DNA from: Incurvaria masculella
Taxonomy: Eukaryota; Arthropoda; Insecta; Lepidoptera; Incurvariidae
Assembly: GCA_946894095.1 (NCBI GenBank)
Contig: OX335653.1
Span: forward strand, 10,607,001 to 10,671,000
DNA length: 64,000 bases
Reading direction: 5' to 3'
Both the position numbers and the translations under genes were made by a program. Below the pieces are notes generated by a model. The model was not told where the DNA came from. It saw nothing but the letters and a program-made list of their open reading frames with translations, and did no database searches. This document shows, piece by piece, positions 55,706 to 64,000 of this stretch. Every line of letters begins with the position of its first letter. Positions within the stretch are counted from its first letter, which is position 1.

Positions 55706-55930
55706 TCTTTCTGTCAGTCTGCATATAACTCGAGAACCACTTGCCTGATTTGGATGCGGTTTGTATCAACGTATAGCCTGATTCTTTTCATCATGATAAA
55801 TTACCTGAAGGGTGAACAGTAGGGTTAAATATAATCAGATCCGGTATTATTGAAAGACTGACTGTTTTTCATCAGAATTTAACTCGGGTGGAGCTAGCGG
55901 GTGGGTACTATTCGCGCTAGCTTCTATTAA
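55706..55930 (-). repeat. Worn H-like repeat fragment
   Basis: ataactcgagaaccacttgc, gtatagcctgattctttt, attacctgaagggtga and ctcgggtggagctagc keep the H order with deletions. Confidence 0.45.
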
Positions 55931-56054
55931 TAGTAATAAAAATAGCACACAATTATTTCTTATGCAAAGATGCTTAGGCTATTGGAATCGGTATTTTACT
56001 TAAGGTGTATTTTCCGCGTGTTCTGACGCGAAAATTGCGAACATGCAATTTCAG

Positions 56055-56182
56055 ATTTAGTTTTTCGGATTCGTCACTTTTTTCCCGTGGTTCGAGTACT
56101 TCTGGTGAAGAAGAGGCAACAAGAAACTACGCCAGGTTTGTCGTTATAATTTTTTTCATTGATACTTACAAACTAGTGTACA
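56055..56182 (+). repeat. Non-LTR 3' end family N, copy 3
   Basis: ggttcgagtacttctgg, caacaagaaactacgccagg and acaaactagtgtacagt. Confidence 0.55.
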
Positions 56183-56986
56183 GTCAACCAAAGGTTAAAG
56201 GATACACTTCCGGTTAAGCGTAAAAATGAATGTTGTTTAAATATAACCTCTGATTAAATTTTGTTAGGGTTTTGTTTACTCAGTAGCTAGTAGACATCCT
56301 AAACTATGTTTGAATCTATACTCAACAATATAATTGTTTCCCAAAGTCAAAGTATTTCGACTGTTCATCTTTTCATTCAACCGGATGTGTATCCTCAACT
56401 CTTTGTTCGACTGTACACTGGTTGAACTATTATCATATATTATCTGTTACATCTTCAATGTATGATTTTAAGACCCCGTTCACCTGCAAATTGAAATTAA
56501 ATTCATATTTTTGAATAAAGCCTAAACAAACCAATGAATAAAATATTTCTGCCGACGCAGATAACGTTTGAAATTCGCGCCCCCACATCCCGAGAGTCAT
56601 TTTAATTTTAGCACTCGCTTTCCGTATGTCTGCTCGCTGCGACCTACAAACAACCGACGCAGAAATTGTATAGCAATCGCATTGAAACAGGCTTATGTGC
56701 CTGTTTTCCTATTGGCGCAAATGCTCCACATTCTGTTTGCTCTTTCCGCAGGGGCAACTTGTGTGTACGGCTTATACAAATACAAGTTGTACGGACTGAC
56801 TGGCCATTCAGTACGTCACGTTCAGTAAGAGTCAAAAGGTTCGTCCAACTTTAATATCCACGTTTTTCTCACAATCATGGAATGAAAAGGTAATCCTGAA
56901 TATTGTGTGGAACCGTCCGACTAAAACCAGCTCAGAAAACATTGCCAACTCACCCGAGGCTCCTTCTCCTTCTTGCCGTTCTGGAC

Positions 56987-57260
56987 CTCCAGCGGGCTTA
57001 TTGCCGAACAGCGACTGTCGCTGCCAGCGTCGGTGTCGCTGCTAACGAGTCATCGCATGCAAGATTTTTCGGCTACCATCGACTTACCGATACCGACGAC
57101 ATAAACTATGTCGATGGCGGCTACGGATAAAAATGAAATGCGGTTGCCTACCTTTTATCCGCAGTAACGGTAGCCGCAAAATTTGGTATGCGATGACTCG
57201 TTAGCGGCGACACTGACGCTGGCCGCGACAATCGCTGTTCGGCAATAAGGCCGTCTGGAG
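56987..57260. repeat. Imperfect fold-back, ~90-bp arms
   Basis: Left arm (56987-57075: cttattgccgaacagcgact...ctaacgagtcatcgcatgc) and right arm (57170-57260) are reverse complements at roughly 85-90%. The middle holds a second, smaller pair (ttttatccgcagtaacggta / ctacggataaaa). Both arms read the same peptide core, VAANESSH, in their own outward frames. A transposon origin or an inverted duplication are both possible. Confidence 0.7.
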
Positions 57261-57842
57261 TTGCAGTGGGTGAGGGTCCCTAGAACCACCGAAGCTGACA
57301 CTGCTGGGTTGGTGGAGCAGCCACCGAAAATGATCTTGCGGAGACGAGCACGTTGGTGTGCAGAAACCATGCACTTGTCACTCCGTTCGGTAATGCACTC
57401 TCGAATGCACTGACAGGCAGCGGCGCGCGTGTCGCTCTCGCCGTGTCGTCGACAATATTTTCAGCAACCGGTTTTGGCCGAAACACAGCTTCTACGGCAA
57501 ATGATGTGATGAGATATGAGAAATATTTAAGATATTTGAGAAGTACCTATGTTTGTATTGTTGTGTAAATTATGGTTCATACAATACATATATATTTTCA
57601 TTTTATAATTTTTTTATATTTTTTCCTTTCAAATGGCTATTGTGTACCTACCTACAGATATTTAAGATTTTCTCTCCTCATCACCCTAAAGGCTGACTGG
57701 AAGAAATCACTCTTAGTGATAAGTCCGCCTTTGTGCGGTTTTCTTGTTGTTGTAATTTTATGTTTTCCTTATAGCACAATAAGACAAATATTAATTAATT
57801 CATTCATTTAAGGAGTTGTAAAGGTCGAGTTATATATAGTTA
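57261..57842. other. No confident gene
   Basis: 57260-57500 is GC-richer with overlapping frames on both strands and no clear splice sites. The rest is AT-rich. Confidence 0.3.
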
Positions 57843-58275
57843 CTAGCTGCGGTACTGGGCTCCGCTCGGGTCAATGTCGGGCTGAATTATTTCATGGATA
57901 AAAGGTTGCCCAAAGGGCTGGTCCAAAAGGCTGGTCCAGGACAATGTATCCATCTACATAATATTATCAATATCGTAAGAATGAATGAGAAACATCAAAT
58001 TCATTTCCATTTAAAGTTTCGCAAACATTTGGTGGCTATTTAAAAAAAAGCATTTCGCCAGAACCTTTCTGCACTTGCACTGCAATATTGCATGCCTAGT
58101 AAGTATGTAAGTACCGAAGGGAGTTTAAGTTTCGTTAAACGTTCGTGAATACATACATACAGAAAGGATTTCTAAAAATCATCAATTTAGTTTTAGTAAT
58201 ATACATAAAGTCTACAAACGAAGTATCTTAGAAAACAACATACTCCATGAACACCCCTTACAGATTTATTAAAAT
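57843..58275 (+). repeat. Helitron-like repeat H, internally deleted
   Basis: Begins actagctgcggtactgggct, keeps tttctgcacttgcactgc, then jumps to aatacatacatacagaaagg and ends cccttacagatttatta. Confidence 0.7.
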
Positions 58276-58420
58276 AATATTATTATTAACAATTATTATC
58301 AGTATAAAAGATGAAAAAACCTAAACCTATATCACTTAAATATGTTGAGGTATGTTTTACATTTATTCTTATAAGATATCATTTCAGTGAAGGGCCTAGG
58401 CGAACGACGAACCGATTTTA

Positions 58421-58740
58421 ATGAATTTTTTTTCATTTCATTTATTTAAACTTTTTGGTAGTCAAACTACACCAAGTTACGTCACAAAGATTCGACTATT
58501 TGGCGCAGACAGATACATTTGCAGCAATCAAGTTCATGCAGCACTCGCAAGAAACTACAATACCGCGCCAACGACCACGCTTCAAAACTTGGAAACACTT
58601 AATAAAACAAATAATCAACAAGGAGAAGCAAATATATCCAACAATAATGGAAAACCATATTTTCAAAGATGTTGAACTTTTTTATATAGGTACCAATCAA
58701 TTACTTTTGGACGACGCAACAAGATGCGAGTGCTATTGAT
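58421..58740 (+). CDS. Orphan open frames, unknown protein
   Basis: Two overlapping frames are open. The more protein-like one starts ATGGTAGTCAAAC-type codons near 58455 (an alternative start) and includes FDYLAQTDTFAAIKFMQHS and IINKEKQIYPTIMENHIFKD. Charged and globular in character, no family recognised. A polypyrimidine acceptor (ggtttcctttgcag) lies further on at 58943. Could be remains of a transposon gene. Confidence 0.22.
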
Positions 58741-59083
58741 TGGAAATGCCTCTACGTTGTAACCCCTGACTGTAATATAACTCTTCAGGCATCGAGAGAC
58801 ACAAACCGACACGATTGAAATTAATTTCCGATAGAAACCCCCCCCCCCAGGCTGCCGACAGCCGCACCTCACCTCCCGTACCTCCCGCACTACCCGCACC
58901 TCCCGCGAGCTGCACATGCGCTCTATAATTGGTTTCCTTTGCAGAGGGTAGCTAGTTTGTCCCTACCGGTAATTTCGTCAATTTTGCCTAAATTATCACA
59001 GGATGAAATCCCAATTAACTGCAGGCATCTGTCAATTGTTTGACATGACTGGGTTCCCTTAACACCTTTGAATCTCAAGATAA

Positions 59084-59335
59084 CATATATTGCGTTTTGT
59101 CCTTTTCACGTTATGGGAAGTGATTAAGGAAAAACGGGCATCATTCATCATTGAATACATACGTCAAGATGCTTGTGAATTCTTTGGTGGTAGATTTAAA
59201 TATTGTACGGTAATAAATAAGGGCTCTAAAAAAGATGATACCATCCCGCCCCGTACTGTCCGTTACAGAACGGAATCAGACGTGTCTCAGACTCAGAGTA
59301 ACGCACCAGCCCGAACGCCAAAACGAAAAAAGTGA
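59084..59335 (+). CDS. Open frame ending in a basic tail, unknown protein
   Basis: 84 codons with no ATG near the head (in-frame TAA at 59081). It contains EYIRQDACEFFGGRFKYC and ends in a K/R-rich PKRKK before TGA. Could be a terminal exon or a relic. No acceptor I trust is in phase. Confidence 0.22.
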   Translation, partial: HILRFVLFTLWEVIKEKRASFIIEYIRQDACEFFGGRFKYCTVINKGSKKDDTIPPRTVRYRTESDVSQTQSNAPARTPKRKK

Positions 59336-59617
59336 AAATATGAACGTCACTTTGACATTACACACAGTAAAGTCCTAAGTATCATTAGGAAAACGCGCAA
59401 AACCAAGCTATTTCTATCTTAATTCCAACGATATATTGCTTTGGTACGTCAATGCTAAATTCATTAAAAAGTCACCTTATTTCCAATCGATACAAAATTT
59501 AACTCGAAATTGCATTACAGGAAATTATTGCTCGGAATAGGCGGTTTGATTTAAGTGACAGCGATCCTCTCCGAGGTTGAGAAAAAAAGTGATTCCGAAC
59601 CGTTCTATGATCAGGAC

Positions 59618-59732
59618 GTGTATTCTTGGCATTCAGTCATTGCGGATTCAGTAGAGTTAACTGAAGAAGAATTTACTTTGACATTACTGTTAACTCTACT
59701 GAATCCGCAATGACTGAATGCCAAGAATACAC
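59618..59732. repeat. Perfect 44-bp palindrome, 27-nt loop
   Basis: 59618-59661 is the exact reverse complement of 59689-59732 (arm starts gtgtattcttggcattcagt and ends gtagagttaac). Loop 59662-59688. Confidence 0.95.
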
Positions 59733-60315
59733 GCCCAGAGAATACGGCCAAGGTAGATACACGGAACTGTCATTCTGTTAGCCAAAACGCGATTTCTTGC
59801 TCGTTCTTGTACCGAATGATTCTGAGCACTTTGCCCGAACGCAGCAAATGATTGCCTAGTGTTCAGTATCTTAAAACGAACACGCAGCGAAAGCAAATAA
59901 TGTAATGGGTAGCACGTGTTTATGTGCTACCCTATACCCGCGGCAAGTAAACATGTGCTACCCATACATGTTTAGGTAATGTGATTGTGATACCTTTTAG
60001 TATATATGTCAGTCTTCAACCCTTTCAGCGCGGAAGTGCTGTGGTAAAATGCATAACCAAGTAATGGCAGATGGTTACCGGTAGCGAATTCTCGCGGTGG
60101 CAGGGAGTCATGCTTCTGCTGAAGCACTTATCTAAAGTAGAACAGCGTTATTTTGCCGCTAATAAGATCCTTAATTAAAAGGAGGGTTACCCAAAGGTAA
60201 GTGCGAGTCAAATTCGCCCACCAATGATTGTCGCGTATCGTTCGAGAAACTTTTGCAAAGGCTGAGAATTGCATTGAAAATCATTGCTTTTATATACTGG
60301 TTTGACCAATTCGTC
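59733..60315. other. No feature recognised
   Basis: A local near-repeat of gtgctaccc.ata words at 59910-59970. No gene. Confidence 0.35.
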
Positions 60316-60545
60316 CTAATATTATAAATGCGAAAGTAACTCTGTCTGTCTGTTGCGTTTTCATACCAATTGAACCAATTTTTATGAATTTTGGTATGGA
60401 GATAGCTTGAAATTAAACTCGAAGGGGTTGAAATAAGAGACGAAAGTTTGTATGGGGAACTTATAAAATATCCAGAAAATAATTCAACCCCACATCAGTC
60501 CAAAACGACATTGACACGCGCGGAGCCAGTTAGCTCAGCTAGTAT
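60316..60545 (+). repeat. Lepidopteran short repeat, plus copy
   Basis: taaatgcgaaagtaactctg, tctgtctgttgcg, gtatggagatagcttga and an end cgcgcggagccagttagctc agctagt. Inverse of 16.55 and 22.14 kb. Confidence 0.65.
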
Positions 60546-60586
60546 CATATAAAACACTGGACTAAGCTTACAAAAAAGGAATATTT

Positions 60587-60901
60587 GTGACACACGTACA
60601 CGCCACAACGGACGGGGTGAGGCCATGGTGTATATGTGTGGTGTGGGTGAGGCACGTAGAGACTAGAATGCGTGTGCCGGCCCAGCCCTTCGCGTCCACG
60701 GCTAGCACCGCTGGCGGAGTTCGGGCGGACGGAAGCGGCGCTGAAGATAAGCTTCTTATTGCCGCCTCAGCCACGCCCGTGGGAGAGCCACAAAAGAAAA
60801 CGCAAGCGACCGGACGTTTGACAGAGTGCTTCTTTTCCTTCCTTAACCGTGCATATGTTAAGGGGGCGCAGAATATGCCGAGATGCTTACATTTTCGGTA
60901 A
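60587..60901 (+). CDS. GC-rich open frame, doubtful
   Basis: 104 open codons from a GTG; first ATG about codon 29 (RMRVPAQPFASTASTAGG). The antisense strand is also open for 68 codons. No splice sites, promoter or family. Either a gene fragment or a GC-rich chance frame. Confidence 0.15.
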   Translation: MTHVHATTDGVRPWCICVVWVRHVETRMRVPAQPFASTASTAGGVRADGSGAEDKLLIAASATPVGEPQKKTQATGRLTECFFSFLNRAYVKGAQNMPRCLHFR

Positions 60902-62185
60902 ACTTGTCTGTTAGGTAGTTCTGCGAGAAGATAATTCTGGAGCCAAAAGAAGTGATTGCCAGTGAAAATGTCATGATACCAAAATAAATCACTTGGACGT
61001 CAAACATTTCTGTCTACCTGAATTATAGTAACTGTAGTAATAGGAACTGTACATAATTTATTTTTAAATACGATTTGCAGCAAAGAATACACTTAGGCAC
61101 ATATATAAGTTCATTAATTCAAATAATGTGCTTTTACGATTTATATAAGTCATGCTTAGATCTCTTTAAGCGTATTGCATAGTTTGAGTAATGCGACCGA
61201 ATATTTTGTTTAATTTTACTGACTGAAAAATGTTTAGAAAAAATCCTATAAATTTAGAATAAGTTATTTATGTAATCAAGAGTATGCTCTCCACTTTCTT
61301 TTTTAATATTACATAGTTACTATCAGAGAAACCCGGAGAAGTTTCTTTACGGTTTTACTTTGCCAGATGTAATCGAAACAGCAGGTTTTTTGTACGAATG
61401 TTATTCTTTTCGTTTAATATTATTTATTATTAATATTAATTAATATTGTTTAATATATTCGTTATTTCCTCCATTATAATGGACGGAAAAACGAAACGGA
61501 AACTTGAACTGAAATTGAAGTTTCCGTGAAGATAATGGAAATAAACGCTCACTTGAAGAATGTTTTAACTATAGTACCTTTTAAATATGTCACTTCTAAA
61601 ACACCATTGTTAGATATTATTCTGTTACAGCGGTCTGCATACGGAGCTATGCGAGATACCCACTCACTAACCATTTAGCAGAGCCACAGAAGAGCTGTCA
61701 GTGTATGAGCCGAGTGACGACACGCTTCCCTCGTTGTTTGTCGTGTACTTACGTGAACACAGCTTCTTGCACACATAGAATCATACGTAGACTTGAATGT
61801 AAAGATACAGGTAAGCTCATGTTAGGCCTTCGTACATCGCCGCCTGTCGCAACCAATGCTACGAAACAAACAAATGGGATTTCTTAAAATTAAATTAACT
61901 ATATGGTCCAAACATCCACTAAAAACAGTTCGATAGTAGTTTCGAACCGGGATGAGAGACATCGAAATGTTTGTTATAAGTTAACACAATGACTTTAATA
62001 ATAAAGTCATAAAGTTAACCGAAAAAAACATGGAATTGAAATCGAAGGATTTGTTACTGAAAACACTTTACAAGCAATGTAATTTCCAAGGTAAATAATA
62101 CATTACTTATTTATACATCAATTAGAAAATATTCTACGGCTAAATCGTACAATAGATCGTATGTTTAGTGTTAACCGCCAAAATT
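60902..62185. other. Mostly AT-rich; one weak exon candidate
   Basis: 61680-61808 has an acceptor-like ccatttag, an ATG at 61705 and a donor ACAG|gtaagc at 61809, with a 34-codon Cys-rich frame between. Weak. Nothing else seen. Confidence 0.25.
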
Positions 62186-62189
62186 CAAC

Positions 62190-62425
62190 CGGGAGTTCTT
62201 CAAACAAAGTGTGAAGCCGCACGACGGCGGCCGATATCGTTTTTGCTGCGTCTGTGAAAGAGGGCGTGCCTTACGCCACTGCCGCGCTTTACATAAAAAA
62301 AAATCTAGCACTTACACCGCCGTTTCTTTCATCTGCGGCCTGTACTCGTGGAACGGAATTGTTGATCATAATTTATTACCTGCAGACATAAAAAACTCGC
62401 AACGCACACATAATCCGGACTTTGT
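62190..62425 (+). pseudogene. Worn non-LTR C-terminal fragment
   Basis: FFKQSVKPHDGGRYRF corresponds loosely to the FKxGVKKxLAGxHGF block at 23.5 and 39.8 kb. Further on, LYSWNGIVDHNLLPADIK resembles the WNxLPADI motif. The order of the two blocks is inverted relative to those copies, so this may be two fragments. Confidence 0.3.
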
Positions 62426-63069
62426 CGGAACTCAGTCACAGATTAAGTAATGCAGTGACCTGGATCGTTTTGTTTGCACGAAGGGCCTCCAGTCCAGGTC
62501 CACTGTGAGCATCCATCAAGTCCGCCCGAGCGACAAGCTCGCTCCAGCCCGGAGATAATTATCCCGGAGTTAAAAAGCCTCGGCGCCCTGGCTCAGGGCG
62601 GGCGGGCCTGGTTCAGGGCGGGCGGAGCCCGGCGGGGGCGGATAACAAAAGATGGCGGCAACAATAGATTGGTATCTCGGAGCTGAGCCTGTGAGATGAT
62701 ACGCCGTCGAGTAGTTCCAAGACGTTTGTTTACTGCGCGTAATACTCCTGTGATCTCGGAAACAATAAGAAAATAGAAGCAACTCAGCAAAATAAAAACA
62801 CAGAAACCTCAAAGTTAATAATACTCGACCGTCGCAAACAATGCCTGCCGAGCGGATGACGCTGTATGACGCGAATTTTCATTTCTTTATTTATCAATAA
62901 AATAAAAATCTAATGTCTATCTGGATATAATTTCAAAAGACGCATACCACACTATAGCGGGGAACCACTGCAGATGAAAAGGAAGTACGTAGATTCCCGA
63001 ATATAATTTTATTAAGGCTTCTCTTTTATCCATATTGGGGGCCATGACAACGGTCCTAATGGATGATTT
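62426..63069. other. No gene; GC-rich patch
   Basis: 62590-62645 is G-rich (gggcgggcgggcctgg). No supported frame. Confidence 0.35.
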
Positions 63070-63352
63070 TTAGGGTTCCGTACCCAAAGGGTGAAAACGG
63101 AACCCTATTACTAAGCCTCCGCTGTCCGTCCGTCCGTCCGTCCGTCCGTCCGTCCGTCCGTCCGTCCGTCCGTCCGTCCGTCCGTCCGTCCGTCCGTCCG
63201 TCCGTCCGTCTGTCCGTCTGTCACAGGGCTGTATCTCAGAAACCGTGATAGCTAGACAGTTGGAATTTTCACAGAGTGTGTATTTTCCTTGCCGCTAGAA
63301 CAACAAATCATAGACATTACGAAATAGTTAGAATTAAAGGGGGTCCCCATAC
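63070..63352 (-). repeat. Lepidopteran (GACG)n element with a long (CCGT)n array
   Basis: Minus-strand copy: end word tagggttccgtacccaaagg at 63072, (CCGT)n at 63125-63222 (about 24 units), then acagggctgtatctcagaaa and ttgccgctagaacaacaaat. Longest array of the four copies. Confidence 0.85.
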
Positions 63353-63521
63353 AACATACGTCTATATTGTCTATCCCGCTCGCACCCACTTCGCTGAGCC
63401 CGGCGTATGGCCCCCGCGCCGCGACGCGCGCGCCGCCTCCCCGCACGCCAGTCTGCTCGATAGTCTTCTCGCTCACACGTGCTAGACTTTATACACGCTG
63501 CGCGCGCAGGTCTATGACTAC

Positions 63522-63560
63522 TTTATATAGATGAACGCTCGCCTCGCGTCGGCAGTTGGT
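63522..63560 (+). promoter_or_regulatory. TATA + initiator core promoter, pointing right
   Basis: tttatata (63522-63529) lies about 30 bp before the A (63554) of gCAGTT, the arthropod initiator core (TCAGTY). This spacing is the expected one for a TATA-Inr promoter. The surroundings are GC-rich (63400-63620) in an AT-rich region. The first ATG is at 63612, with a short frame of 18 codons, so the coding start probably lies beyond a first intron or outside the window. Confidence 0.42.
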
Positions 63561-63948
63561 CGCGGACCATTCTTCTTGTTTGGTGGGGCGTTCGGGCGGC
63601 GCGCGTCTTCTATGCACGCGCGATGTATTTACGATGCTTCGTCAATAATTTATGAAGTCGGTGTGTAGGTATTAACGCCATATGCAAATTAGAGATTGAA
63701 TATGATACAACATAAGAATATATTAAAAAACATACATTTTTTTTAAATATACAAAGCAAACGTATAGCATAGCTTTAACTAATTTGTAAATAAAATTATA
63801 TAATATTTACATACAAATACATGTCAAATCAGTACATTTTTCATTGACTTTTATGAAATATACAAATAGTATACGGTTTTTTTAGTAAGTACCTGTATAT
63901 GGATCGCAATACAACACCTATTGATTAGCATGATATTCGTCCAACTAA

Positions 63949-64000
63949 CCACATGAGAACTAGGTGCCATGCCAGGACCTTACTTATGCTGCACGGCTAC
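63949..64000 (-). repeat. SINE fragment running off the window
   Basis: gagaactaggtgccatgcca, ggaccttact and gcacggctac are SINE body words in reverse orientation. The rest lies beyond the edge. Confidence 0.65.

Noticed and set aside
63063..63248. 61-codon frame of repeated VRPSVRPS
   Set aside because: Translation of the (CCGT)n microsatellite.
1..64000. CRISPR array, bacterial operons or phage genes
   Set aside because: No regularly spaced repeats with unique spacers and no tightly packed same-strand frames. Repeat types and splice signals indicate an animal genome.

Overview
The window looks like animal nuclear DNA, most probably from a moth or butterfly (Lepidoptera). It is AT-rich and packed with short interspersed repeats of the kinds typical of lepidopteran genomes. 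These include a (GACG)n-bearing element opening with CCGGCCAAGTGCGAGTCGG, an element opening with AACCGACTTCAAAAAAGG, SINEs, TTAA-flanked MITEs and Helitron-like pieces. I see no complete multi-exon host gene, no tRNA or rRNA gene and no CRISPR array. The only long intact reading frames belong to one non-LTR retrotransposon.

Layout. 0-5 kb: a porin (VDAC)-like fragment, two candidate exons, a hAT-type MITE with an 8-bp target duplication, SINE pieces and a fold-back element. 5.4-10.5 kb: a TTAA-MITE, then a 3.6-kb RTE-type retrotransposon on the minus strand, nested with a second MITE and with arms of the fold-back family. 10.5-17.3 kb: lepidopteran repeats, one full-length tRNA-headed SINE and three candidate host exons, including a start exon that encodes a signal peptide. 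18-27.4 kb: more TTAA-MITEs, among them a second family whose filled and empty target sites both lie in the window. 27.4-34 kb: composite Helitron-like repeats with GGAT microsatellites and a higher-order minisatellite at 31.2-31.55 kb. 34-45.5 kb: non-LTR 3' ends, SINEs with 5S-rRNA heads, and a mariner relic split by one of those SINEs. 45.5-50.5 kb: a GC-rich exon with a transmembrane segment, a perfect 42-bp palindrome, a second mariner relic and a TTAA-MITE. 50.5-64 kb: repeats, an imperfect 90-bp fold-back, a perfect 44-bp palindrome, a (CCGT)n array and a TATA+Inr core promoter that points off the right edge.

How it fits together. Most of the window is best read as intron or intergenic DNA remodelled by successive insertions. 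Several insertions can be ordered: the 5S-SINE went into mariner, the GACG element into the AACCGACTTC element, and TTAA-MITE B into a duplicated host repeat. The most notable point is in the RTE element. ORF1 ends in the canonical -1 frameshift heptamer A AAA AAC directly followed by TGA, and the -1 frame there opens straight into ORF2. ORF2 itself has no AUG upstream of its first endonuclease catalytic residue.
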